NCBI GenBank assembly: GCA_041391925.1
Contig: JAWKNA010000010.1
Span: 1-64,000 of the forward strand
Reading direction: 5' to 3'
DNA length: 64,000 nucleotides
From: JBPOFM01 sp041391925
Lineage (GTDB): Bacteria > Bacteroidota > Bacteroidia > Flavobacteriales > Flavobacteriaceae
The notes under the pieces are model-generated. The model saw only the letters and a program-made list of their open reading frames with translations. It was not told the origin of the DNA and made no database searches. Positions 53,788 through 62,541 of this stretch are shown piece by piece (within the stretch, counting starts at the first letter, position 1; each line of letters starts with the position of its first letter). The position numbers were made by a program, and so were the translations under genes.

Positions 53788-55386
53788 CTATTTTTGATTC
53801 AACAAGGCCATTAAATCCACATCGTTACCGAGTAAGATTTCGTTGGAATTTATTCGTCCTTTCATGGAATCATTTTCCAATTTTAGAACGCCTCTTGGGC
53901 AGACCGCTGAACAAATGCCGCAACCAACACAACTACTTCTAACGATGTTTTCACCTTTTTGAGCATACGCTCTGACGTCGATTCCCATTTCGCAATAGGT
54001 AGAGCAATTGCCACAGGAAATACATTGTCCTCCATTGGTTGTGATTCTAAATTTTGAAAACAATCGTTGTTGAAACCCTAATATGGCAGCCATTGGGCAT
54101 CCAAATCGACACCAGACGCGACTTCCAAAAATTGGATAAAAACCAACGCCGATAACTCCTGAAAAAATGGAACCAATCACTAAGCCATAGGTTTTCTTTA
54201 GTGACGTGGCATCAAACAAAAAGACATGGTCGGTTCCACTAAAATAGTGCATTCCAATCAATGTCATAATAATGACAAAATAGCCAATGGCTCCGTATTT
54301 GGCATCTTTTGCCAATTCCTGACGTTTGAAAATCATCACCAATGCAAAAACCAAAGTCAATAATGCTGCTACACCCAATAGAAAAACATTTTTTGTTAGC
54401 CAGTATTTACTGGAATCTGTTCCTAAATAAGAATAAATAACAGCGGTGGTCATCAAAGTGACAAACACTACAACACTATGCACTACCCAACGCTCTACTT
54501 TCCATGCAAATTGACTTTTATCGCTCAAATGTCTAAACGGGTCACCAGCAGTTTCGGCCAATCCACCACAACCACAAACCCATGAACAATACCAGCGTTT
54601 GCCGTATTTGAATGTTAAAATGGGTGTAATAACAAAAATTGAAACCACTCCAAAAATCAATAAAGCCAAACCAATATCACCAGCATCAATCATGGAATCC
54701 ACACGATATTGTTCGAAATTATAATAGTTGAGAGGCCAGATATTTTTTAAATCATAATAAGGTAAACTAAAGGAATCCGAATTCAAGCGTGCCATAAACT
54801 CTGGAATCAAAAACGCAAATCCCAACTGGAAAAACATCACCGAAAATGTTCTGATGCGCTCATATTTATTGTGACGGTATTTTAAAATGAATTTATATCC
54901 AAAAATCAAAATGGCAACGGTGTATAAAGTTCCATACACAAACCATTGGCTGGCCTGCCCTCCATTCAACAGATAGCTCAATGGGTCAAAAAGTGAAATA
55001 AGTCCTGTGTTTGCCGCACCATCTTTACCAAGCCCAAACCACTCTGCCTTGAAGTACAGAATAACATAAAATAGAGTCAATCCAATGCCTGTTATCCAGC
55101 CCCAAAAACCTCTTGACGAAATTGATTTGAACCAAACACCATCATTTTTGATGCCTTCATTGTTGGTCAAATACGCATTATTCGCAAAAATGACGGTTCC
55201 AACGGTGATTAGAATCAGAGAAACTGTGAGAAATATTGGCTTGTTAGGAAAATTGACGTTGAAGAATGCCAATATCAAAATAAAGAATCCAATCATACCA
55301 ATAGTCACTGCAATTTTTTGTGTGGTAGTCAATGCTTGAGAATCTGGCTTTGCCAAAGACATGCTGGATTGTAACTTATTGCTCAT
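53788..55386 (-). CDS. Membrane polyferredoxin (NosR/NapH-like 4Fe-4S protein)
   Basis: A 532-residue membrane protein with about ten to twelve helices. Cys-rich loops include WYCSWVCGCGG near residue 265 and VWCRFGCP near residue 425. The C-terminal cytoplasmic domain has two classical 4Fe-4S motifs (CISCGNCSTYCEMG, CVGCGICSAVCPRG). It should pass electrons across or along the inner membrane. Its ATG overlaps the stop of the upstream FAD oxidoreductase gene by 4 bases, so the two probably form one electron-transfer unit. The terminal acceptor is unknown. Confidence 0.87.
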   Translation of the reverse strand: MSNKLQSSMSLAKPDSQALTTTQKIAVTIGMIGFFILILAFFNVNFPNKPIFLTVSLILITVGTVIFANNAYLTNNEGIKNDGVWFKSISSRGFWGWITGIGLTLFYVILYFKAEWFGLGKDGAANTGLISLFDPLSYLLNGGQASQWFVYGTLYTVAILIFGYKFILKYRHNKYERIRTFSVMFFQLGFAFLIPEFMARLNSDSFSLPYYDLKNIWPLNYYNFEQYRVDSMIDAGDIGLALLIFGVVSIFVITPILTFKYGKRWYCSWVCGCGGLAETAGDPFRHLSDKSQFAWKVERWVVHSVVVFVTLMTTAVIYSYLGTDSSKYWLTKNVFLLGVAALLTLVFALVMIFKRQELAKDAKYGAIGYFVIIMTLIGMHYFSGTDHVFLFDATSLKKTYGLVIGSIFSGVIGVGFYPIFGSRVWCRFGCPMAAILGFQQRLFSKFRITTNGGQCISCGNCSTYCEMGIDVRAYAQKGENIVRSSCVGCGICSAVCPRGVLKLENDSMKGRINSNEILLGNDVDLMALLNQK

Positions 55387-56687
55387 ACGTGTGTTGGTTT
55401 GAATTGTTTTGAATATTCAATCAAGATATCCCGTTCAAAAGAGTTGTAAAATTCTGGGTCAAAATTGGCGTGATTCAAATGGTTTACCACAAAATCCACT
55501 GTCTTGTTTTCGGTCAACCATCGGTCAAAAACCTCGTGTTTCATTCGGATTCCAAAAGTGTTGATGCCCAAAAAGCGAGTGGTAGCTTTTTCATATTCGA
55601 TGGTGATGCATTTGGTATCGTCTTCATGCTTCCAATGAAAATGCGCATTTCCTTCCTTTGGTTTCGAAAATATCCAACCATACGTTTGATATTCGATATC
55701 AAAGAATTTTGCTGAATTGAACCAGTGCCCAGGTTTATATTCTATTCGATTGCCGCAGATGGTCTGTGCCAAAGTTTCTCCCATCATTCGGCCTGTGTAC
55801 CAAACGGCTTCAATCGCTTTTCGGTTTCCGATGGCTTCTCGTTGTTGTGCACAATCGCCGATGGCGTATACGTTTTCAATATTTGTTTCTAAATAACGAT
55901 TGACCAAAACGCCTTTATCGGTTTCGATTCCAGATTTTTTGACGATATCAATATTGGGTGACACACCTGGTGTCAATCCGACGATTGTGCATGAAATTTC
56001 TTCTCCTGTTTCTTCGATGATGACCGATTTTACATGGCCATCGTCATCTGAAATAATTTCTTTCAAATTACGGGAACATCTTAAATCGATATGATGATTT
56101 TGGAGATGTCTGCTAATCATTTCACTATCACCCGCGGGCAATACACTTCCCCAAAAACTTGATTCCCTAACTAAAAATGTTACAGGAATGTTTCGAGTAT
56201 GCAACATTTCGGCCAATTCTACACCTATCAATCCACCACCAACAATGACCGCCCGTTTACAGAACTCATTGTTCGGAGCCAATTCTTCCAATAAATCAAC
56301 ATCCTGTTTGCTGTAAAGTCCGAGGACACCCTTTAAATCTTGTCCTGGCCACCCAAATTTATTGGTTTTACTTCCTGTCGAAATAATCAATGTATCATAC
56401 TGAAGTGTCTCGCCATTTTCAAATTGAAGTGTTTTGCTGTCTGTTTCAATCGATGTGACAAATCCAAATTTCAAATCAATTCTGTTTTTTTTCCAAAACC
56501 AATCTTCATACGGTTTGGTATGCTCATATGTCATGTGGCCCATATAGATGTACATCAGAGCGGTCCTTGAAAAAAAATGCTCCGTTTCAGCAGAAATAAT
56601 GGTAATTTTTTTATCCGAAAGTTTTCGAATGTGCCTCGCAGCAGTGACTCCAGAGATACCATTTCCAATAATGACGACGTGTTCCAT
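55383..56687 (-). CDS. NAD(P)/FAD-dependent oxidoreductase
   Basis: A 434-residue pyridine-nucleotide-disulfide-oxidoreductase-fold flavoprotein. The FAD motif is IIGNGISGVTAARHI at the N-terminus, the NAD(P) motif AVIVGGGLIGVELAEML near residue 148, and VYAIGDCAQ near residue 270. There is no CxxxxC redox pair in the first domain, so it resembles ferredoxin or rubredoxin reductases. Pairing with the polyferredoxin by a 4-base overlap suggests that it feeds electrons from NAD(P)H to that protein. Confidence 0.88.
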   Translation of the reverse strand: MEHVVIIGNGISGVTAARHIRKLSDKKITIISAETEHFFSRTALMYIYMGHMTYEHTKPYEDWFWKKNRIDLKFGFVTSIETDSKTLQFENGETLQYDTLIISTGSKTNKFGWPGQDLKGVLGLYSKQDVDLLEELAPNNEFCKRAVIVGGGLIGVELAEMLHTRNIPVTFLVRESSFWGSVLPAGDSEMISRHLQNHHIDLRCSRNLKEIISDDDGHVKSVIIEETGEEISCTIVGLTPGVSPNIDIVKKSGIETDKGVLVNRYLETNIENVYAIGDCAQQREAIGNRKAIEAVWYTGRMMGETLAQTICGNRIEYKPGHWFNSAKFFDIEYQTYGWIFSKPKEGNAHFHWKHEDDTKCITIEYEKATTRFLGINTFGIRMKHEVFDRWLTENKTVDFVVNHLNHANFDPEFYNSFERDILIEYSKQFKPTHV

Positions 56688-56777
56688 TTAAAGAAATTAT
56701 GACGATTTGGTCGTTGTTATGATAAAAACTTACTGGTTTAAATTCAGTTTGTTTAAATTTAAGGATAATTCATAAGC

Positions 56778-57791
56778 ATGAAGACGATTTCTTACTTTTT
56801 ATGTTTCGGCCTCTATGGTATTATTGTAGGGTGCAGTGCCACTGTACAAAAACCTGAAAAAATAAATGGCGTCAGTTTTGTGGCGTCACGGGATGCGATT
56901 AAAGACAAGCATGTGGCACCTGTGATGAAGCTCAATGCCAATTATGCCTCTGTAATGCCCTTTGGGTTTGTTCGCGATTTGGCACATCCCAATATTTCGT
57001 TTAACAGTAATCGGCAATGGTTTGGTGAAACAGCGAAAGGTGTACAACAGTATGTTGAGGCATTGCATAAACATAACATTAAGGTCATGCTGAAACCTCA
57101 AATTTGGGTCCGTGGGGAATTCACCGGATTTATCAAAATGGCACATGATGACGATTGGAACGTTTTTGAAGCGTCGTATTCCGATTTTATTTTGACCTAT
57201 GCTAAAGCAGCCGAAACATCCAAAGTTGAAATTCTGTGTATCGGCACAGAATTGGAAGGATTTATTGATGAACGCCCCGACTATTGGAAATCTTTGATAG
57301 TTGAAATAAGAAAAATTTACAAAGGAAAATTGACCTATGCCGCCAATTGGAACGAATACGACCGAACACCATTTTGGGCAGATTTGGATTACATCGGCGT
57401 GGATGCCTATTTTCCTTTGAGTGATTTGAAGACGCCAACGGTTGAGGAATGTAAAAAAGGCTGGGCAAAACACAAGGCTCAATTAAAACACTATTCCGAA
57501 ACATTAAAAAAACCGATTTTATTCACAGAATACGGTTATAGAAGCGTGGATTTTGCGGCAAAAGAACCATGGAAAGCCGATATGGATATGACGGATATCA
57601 ATTTGGAGGCGCAGTCCAACGCGATGCAATCGTTGTTTGAAGAAATTTGGTATGAAGATTGGTTTGCAGGAGGTTTTGTGTGGAAATGGTTTCATGAACA
57701 CGATAAAGTAGGAGGAGAGACGGATTCTCAATTTACACCGCAGAATAAACCTGTGGAAGACATCATTAGAAAATTCTATAAAAATCATTGA
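56778..57791 (+). CDS. Lipoprotein GH113-like glycoside hydrolase
   Basis: A 337-residue TIM-barrel protein with a lipoprotein signal (IIVGC). Catalytic candidates are the Glu in CIGTELEGF near residue 160 and in LFTEYGYRS near residue 253, placed at the ends of strands 4 and 7 as in clan GH-A. KPQIWVRGEFTGF and VDAYFPLSD match the GH113 beta-mannanase group. It is divergent from the FAD oxidoreductase gene. The downstream phosphatase gene overlaps its stop. The substrate may be a mannan or a glycan made by the neighbouring transferases. Confidence 0.85.
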   Translation: MKTISYFLCFGLYGIIVGCSATVQKPEKINGVSFVASRDAIKDKHVAPVMKLNANYASVMPFGFVRDLAHPNISFNSNRQWFGETAKGVQQYVEALHKHNIKVMLKPQIWVRGEFTGFIKMAHDDDWNVFEASYSDFILTYAKAAETSKVEILCIGTELEGFIDERPDYWKSLIVEIRKIYKGKLTYAANWNEYDRTPFWADLDYIGVDAYFPLSDLKTPTVEECKKGWAKHKAQLKHYSETLKKPILFTEYGYRSVDFAAKEPWKADMDMTDINLEAQSNAMQSLFEEIWYEDWFAGGFVWKWFHEHDKVGGETDSQFTPQNKPVEDIIRKFYKNH

Positions 57792-58549
57792 TTTTGAGAA
57801 TATTGGCAATTGGAGATATACATGGTGGATTGAAGGGGTTAAAGCAACTTATCAAAATCTTGAACCTTTCAGCAAAGGATAAATTGATTTTTCTCGGCGA
57901 TTATGTTGATGGATGGAGCGAATCAGCACAGGTAATTCAATATCTCATAGAGCTTTCCAAAACTCAAAAATGTATTTTCATAAAAGGAAACCATGACGCT
58001 TGGTGCGAAGATTGGTTGCGAACGCAACATGAGGAACCAGTTTGGATGAATCATGGAGGCAAAGGAACCATTGAAAGTTATTCCGAATTTTCAGAAGAAG
58101 ACAAAAAGCTGCATTTTGACTTTTTTGAGCGAATGGAATTGTACCATTTGGATTCCAAAAATAGATTATTCATTCATGCAGGATTTACGTCAATGCACGG
58201 CGTGACACAAGAAGTGAATGAAAGTACGTTTTATTATGACCGTACACTTTGGGAAATGGCTTTGACCATGGACAAACGTATTGAAAAAAATTCTGAACTG
58301 TATCCAAAACGGTTAACGCATTACGACGAAATTTATATCGGACATACTCCAACCTTAAATTTCAATTCCACAGAACCGATGAACGCCATTAATGTTTGGA
58401 ATGTGGATACAGGAGCGGCTTTTTTTGGAAAATTGTCGGCCATCGATATTGATACAAAGGAAATAGTTCAAACCGAAACGCTTATGGAATTATATCCTGA
58501 TGAGAAAGGGAGAAATCAACTGTCGCTCAACGAAATTTTGGAAAAATAA
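57788..58549 (+). CDS. Calcineurin-like metallophosphoesterase (PPP-type), TTG start
   Basis: A 253-residue phosphatase with GDIHGG, GDYVDG, KGNHDAW, FIHAGF and GHTPT in order, giving a complete dinuclear metal site. No ATG exists before the first motif. The only usable starts are TTG at 57788, which overlaps the TGA of the glycosidase gene (TTGA), or TTG at 57794. Translational coupling would explain this. It ends 1 base before the stop of the convergent glycosyltransferase. Substrate could be a phosphoprotein or a small phosphate ester. Confidence 0.87.
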   Translation: MILRILAIGDIHGGLKGLKQLIKILNLSAKDKLIFLGDYVDGWSESAQVIQYLIELSKTQKCIFIKGNHDAWCEDWLRTQHEEPVWMNHGGKGTIESYSEFSEEDKKLHFDFFERMELYHLDSKNRLFIHAGFTSMHGVTQEVNESTFYYDRTLWEMALTMDKRIEKNSELYPKRLTHYDEIYIGHTPTLNFNSTEPMNAINVWNVDTGAAFFGKLSAIDIDTKEIVQTETLMELYPDEKGRNQLSLNEILEK

Positions 58550-58550
58550 G

Positions 58551-59238
58551 TTACTTGCAAATATGTTTTTTATAATAATCGAACAATTCCTCTGCGCTCG
58601 CTCCATTCCAGCGTTTCCAATAGATAATGGCAAAATGGTATTGTAATTTCCAAACGCCATGTGTTTTGTAGAGTCTCGCGGATGTTTTTAGCGTTTTTGG
58701 AATCACTACAAACTGACGGCGAGCAAACAGTTCATTGATTAGGATATTGTCTTCATAAATCACGTAGCGTTCGTCATAACCGCCAATATCGTCAAATAAA
58801 TCTTTTGTAATAAACTGACTTTGGTCGCCTCCTCGGCAAGCTCGCCAATTAAATCTTGTAAACCAGCTTGCGGCCAATAACCACCAATGCTTGCTATCAA
58901 ATTGCATTCTGAAACAGCCTGCTTGATTTCCTTTTTTAACTTCATCAATAATCAAACGGTCAAAATCTTTTGGAGGATAAGAATCGGCATGCAAAAAATA
59001 GAGGATGTTGCCTGTTGCATGTTTGGCCCCAAGATTCATCTGCTTGGCACGACCTTTTTCTGAATTCAGAATGGTAATAGATTTAAAAGTTTTTAAAACC
59101 TCGATGGAGTTATCTGTACTTCCACCATCCACAACAATTATTTCGGAACTATTTTCAGAAGACGAATTTTCCAGCAAATGTTGGATCAATGCTCCAACCG
59201 TCTCCTTCGTTAAGAATAGGAATAATGATACTAATCAT
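58551..59238 (-). pseudogene. TIGR04283-type glycosyltransferase, interrupted by a +1 frameshift
   Basis: A family 2 glycosyltransferase of the type found beside arsenosugar genes (about 228 residues when repaired). The true start is the ATG at 59236-59238, encoding MISIIIPILNE. That frame stops after 27 codons. The main frame, which contains IIVVDGGSTDNS, FLHADSYPP and GGYDERYVIYEDNIL, resumes from the region near 59204. Removing one G from the GG at 59204-59205 (minus-strand GAAGGAGACG to GAAGAGACG) restores NEETVGALIQHLL, exactly what the family expects. It may be a recent mutation, programmed slippage or a sequencing error. It is the last gene of the minus-strand run. Confidence 0.8.
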
Positions 59239-59262
59239 ACAGTAGTACGCAAAGATGGTGAA

Positions 59263-60069
59263 TTACTTCTGCTCATTCAAATTCCAATTGTAGTCTTTAA
59301 ATGTGTACTTGGCGTCCGGATTGATTTTTGTTTTGCTGTATTGATTGATGTAACCTATCAAATCCTTTTTGCCATTTACCTTAAAATCACCTGTATAAAA
59401 ATCAAAAATCTTGGACAGTTTAGGATTGTTTTCAGAAATTTCATTTTTATCTCCATTGATAAATCCTTTGGCGGCATCATCCAATTGCTCGTTGATTTTT
59501 CCAGCGGTGTACGCTTCATTCCTCAATTTAGGGCAGGAATAAGAAGCGCAATTGATAGCGAAATGTATTCGTGGTTCATCCATTTTGCGTAACACACCAT
59601 TTTCAATAGCTCCGAGCGATAAGTCTTTGTCGCCAACTTTCACGAAGCCTTTGGTCCAAGCGCCTTTGATATCCTTAATGCTCTTTGTGGGATAATTTTT
59701 GACTATCAATTGAATGGTGGCGGCGTTGTAAAGATTAATGTAATACGCCAACAATTCCTGAACGCTCCAGTCTTTGTTCGGTTCAAATTTTGAAAGCTTG
59801 GTGATGTAGGCATTTAACTTATCGTCGCCATTTTTGAAACCTTTATAATCCACAAAACCCTCATCATTGACATATTTTTTGAGCAACTTGTCCCAATCGC
59901 TGTGGTCAACGTTTACGGCAGAATTTGCCGTTGTTGAAGTCAGGTTATCATTCGCTTTTTTGGTCGGTTGTCCGTGACTGGACACTCCTGCGGCAGACAG
60001 CAAATTGCAACTGAACAAATTGAAAGCTAGCACACAGAGAATGGAAATTTTTATAAAAGATTGCATCAT
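59263..60069 (-). CDS. DUF547-domain lipoprotein
   Basis: A 268-residue protein with a lipoprotein signal (NLFSC). The start may be the second Met (60066). The mature part begins with a low-complexity linker. The DUF547 domain spans ~75-265: LLAYYINLYNAATIQLIV, the Gly/Leu motif LSLGAIENGVLR, RIHFAINCASYSCPKLR and a late KDLIGYINQYSK. The conserved HFAINCAS...CP motif recalls a thiol-protease-like site, but activity is not established. DUF547 genes are common in the neighbourhood of TIGR04283-type transferases. Confidence 0.9.
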   Translation of the reverse strand: MMQSFIKISILCVLAFNLFSCNLLSAAGVSSHGQPTKKANDNLTSTTANSAVNVDHSDWDKLLKKYVNDEGFVDYKGFKNGDDKLNAYITKLSKFEPNKDWSVQELLAYYINLYNAATIQLIVKNYPTKSIKDIKGAWTKGFVKVGDKDLSLGAIENGVLRKMDEPRIHFAINCASYSCPKLRNEAYTAGKINEQLDDAAKGFINGDKNEISENNPKLSKIFDFYTGDFKVNGKKDLIGYINQYSKTKINPDAKYTFKDYNWNLNEQK

Positions 60070-60105
60070 ATTAATTTTAGAGTTCTAAATTATTTACGGA
60101 AAAAC

Positions 60106-60993
60106 TCACTTTCCAGTTTTAAGCGGGTATAGCTCTTGCTCTAAAAAACTTTTGGGAAAAAGCTCATCATTTTCAAAACCCAATTCAATGTCCCGACCAT
60201 CGTGCGGAATGTGATTGGTCTTAAACAGATAGTCCCAAAGACTCAATGTGAGTCCATAGTTCACACCATATTTTGTATGCACTGGAAGTTCTTTCGCATG
60301 ATGCCAAATGTGCATCTTTGGATTATTGAAAATATACTTCAAATAGCCATAATCCCAGCCCAAATTGGCATGGTTCAAGTGACCTATAATGATGGCGAAA
60401 AAATAGACTATGGCAACGTCCTGCGCATCGAATCCACCAATGATGGCGATTGGAATATACAGCAAAGATTTATAAACAACAGGTTCCATCCAATGATAGC
60501 GTAAGTGCGCTGCAAATCCCATTTCCTTAACGGAATGATGGACTTTATGGAAATTCCAAAGTAATGGCACACGATGCAAAAGACGATGCGTGTTCCATTG
60601 CACAAAATCGGAAACTAAAAAGAAAATTAAAAGTCCAAACCATTTTGGTAATTCATCTACATCAAAAATTTGCAAGCTATCAATATGCCATCCGAAAATG
60701 CCAAGAATGTCGTTGAAAAATTCAGCTGCTGTATTTGACAAAGCAATAAACACAATCAAATTCAGTAGAAAAAAATTGAAGAACATATAAAACGTGTCCA
60801 ACCAAAAATCTTTTCTGAATATGGATTGGTTTTTTCGCCATGGGAAGATGATTTCTAAAATCCAAACCAATAAAGAAATAATAATCAGACCATAAAAATA
60901 ATTGTCCCAGTGATTGACCTGAATGATTTGATGTTTCAAATAATTCCAGTAACCGGAATAGGATTTTGATATGATGTCGATGTATTTTTCCAT
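60106..60993 (-). CDS. Sterol desaturase/fatty-acid hydroxylase-family membrane protein
   Basis: A 295-residue integral membrane di-iron enzyme. The eight-His pattern is visible: HRLLH near residue 131, HKVHHSVKE near 144, and HANLGWDYG with MHIWHHAKE near 208-235. Members hydroxylate or desaturate lipid chains or open ether bonds. It sits in the minus-strand run between a secreted protein gene and DUF547. The lipid substrate is unknown, but a role in making a modified membrane lipid fits the neighbouring sugar-transfer genes. Confidence 0.92.
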   Translation of the reverse strand: MEKYIDIISKSYSGYWNYLKHQIIQVNHWDNYFYGLIIISLLVWILEIIFPWRKNQSIFRKDFWLDTFYMFFNFFLLNLIVFIALSNTAAEFFNDILGIFGWHIDSLQIFDVDELPKWFGLLIFFLVSDFVQWNTHRLLHRVPLLWNFHKVHHSVKEMGFAAHLRYHWMEPVVYKSLLYIPIAIIGGFDAQDVAIVYFFAIIIGHLNHANLGWDYGYLKYIFNNPKMHIWHHAKELPVHTKYGVNYGLTLSLWDYLFKTNHIPHDGRDIELGFENDELFPKSFLEQELYPLKTGK

Positions 60994-61016
60994 GTCTCTT
61001 TTGAATCAAGACTTTT

Positions 61017-62537
61017 TCATTGTAATCGCATTTTTAATAATTGTTTGCGCATATTTCCTTGACCTAAAATATAAATATCATCTCCAGATTTTAAAGTGCT
61101 TTCGGCTCGGAATAAAATATCGGAATCTTCATTCGGGAATATAATTATTGGTTTGATATCCCCTTGAGGAGTTACATTGATATCGTAGAAATTGGTTTTT
61201 GAAATCCTTTTATTTTGTTTTACAATTAATTTTTCTTTTTCCATATCCATGTATCCATTCATAAAAATGTGGAGCTGGTCCTTTGAAAAAAGAGAAAATG
61301 TTGACGTATCTCTTTTATTGGAATTTGAAGAGGTTTTTTCTGTCAAACGTAATTCAACCAAATTATCCCATTCAAGCAATCCATCAGGGTTTATTTTGGC
61401 AATCAACAAATCATCGTAGGTTTTATATTTTACACTTATGGGATTGACTGTAATATAAGCAACACCCATTCCAACAGGAATTGCGGCAAACACAATGCCA
61501 ATCGGTACATATTGTCTTTGAATTTCATAAAATTGGCCAATTATATATGTGTTTTGATTGCCATCTATGAAAATATTATTGATATCAATATTTCTGTCCC
61601 CTTTAAAGAGACCATTGAAGTATTTTTTTGCTCTCAAATCCAAAAATGGTGATTGTTGAGTAGACTGAATCGAAAATAATTTCAAATCGATTCTATAATA
61701 AGTGAAACCATCAAAGCCACCATTTTTTTGATTAGAATATAATCCGCTAACGATATATTGGTCTTCACTTATTTTTGAGTTAATCAATTCATAAGTCTGA
61801 CTGTTGGTCGTCATTTCGATTGACCGTGACTTTCCATTCTCGAGTTCAAATAATTTATACACGACTTCTTTAGAATCTTTGGTTATTTGAAATAGAGTAT
61901 AAAACTTGGATTTAAACCTTTTTAGGTTTAAGAAATTGATTTCTCTGTAAGAATCGGAATCTGTAACATTTAAAATTTGCTCTGATACAAATTCTAAATT
62001 TTTCGAAAACAACCTTGCAACAACATGACTATTCTTTTTGTCAAAAACAGGAAAACTTAACACTATATCTTCTGAATACTCCAATGAAATATTATAGGTG
62101 TCATCAAGCGCTTTGTAATTGGCGGGATTTTCTTCCTTGGAAATTTCATAGAGCGATTTAGAAGATTTGGATTTCGTCTTTAAATCAATGATATCCAACC
62201 GAAGTGAAATAGTTCTTTCAAATTTTTCCCATATAAAAATAAGAGCTTTTCCATTCAAAATATGGACATCCAATATGTCTGTATCATTTTGGGTTTCTAT
62301 TTCGATGCGTTCCGTGAAATTTAGATTATCGAAGAATTCTACATAATAATTTCGCAGGGTGCCATTGATTCTATGAGGTCTTATAGATACAAAATTCCCA
62401 TATTCATCACTCGCTGTTATTTCACTTTTGTCAATGAGAAATTGTCGGTCTTTTATAATGTCACCCTTGTTGATTTCCTGTGAAAACACAAAAACACTCA
62501 TTAAAAAGCAAATAAGTAGAAAATAATTATATCTCAT
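61017..62537 (-). CDS. Secreted protein of unknown function
   Basis: A 506-residue protein with a clear signal peptide (FVFSQ) and no lipobox or T9SS domain. The mature part is rich in beta strands with repeated patterns of aromatic and charged residues (YRIDLKLFSI, NTYIIGQFYEIQRQ, DDIYILGQGNMRKQ) that suggest a propeller. No catalytic motif is recognised. One hydrophobic stretch near residue 350 (GIVFAAIPVGMGVAYI) could insert in a membrane. It starts 4 bases after the purine nucleoside phosphorylase gene, so it is in the same operon. Confidence 0.8.
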   Translation of the reverse strand: MRYNYFLLICFLMSVFVFSQEINKGDIIKDRQFLIDKSEITASDEYGNFVSIRPHRINGTLRNYYVEFFDNLNFTERIEIETQNDTDILDVHILNGKALIFIWEKFERTISLRLDIIDLKTKSKSSKSLYEISKEENPANYKALDDTYNISLEYSEDIVLSFPVFDKKNSHVVARLFSKNLEFVSEQILNVTDSDSYREINFLNLKRFKSKFYTLFQITKDSKEVVYKLFELENGKSRSIEMTTNSQTYELINSKISEDQYIVSGLYSNQKNGGFDGFTYYRIDLKLFSIQSTQQSPFLDLRAKKYFNGLFKGDRNIDINNIFIDGNQNTYIIGQFYEIQRQYVPIGIVFAAIPVGMGVAYITVNPISVKYKTYDDLLIAKINPDGLLEWDNLVELRLTEKTSSNSNKRDTSTFSLFSKDQLHIFMNGYMDMEKEKLIVKQNKRISKTNFYDINVTPQGDIKPIIIFPNEDSDILFRAESTLKSGDDIYILGQGNMRKQLLKMRLQ

Positions 62538-62541
62538 AGAA

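Noticed and set aside
56886..57482. A 198-codon open frame on the minus strand
   Set aside because: It is wholly inside the GH113-like gene in the opposite direction, and its composition (rich in Phe, Ile, Cys, His) is that of a shadow frame.
59005..59592. A 195-codon open frame on the plus strand
   Set aside because: It lies antisense across the end of the DUF547 gene and the glycosyltransferase, has no recognisable domain, and both opposite genes have clear family motifs.
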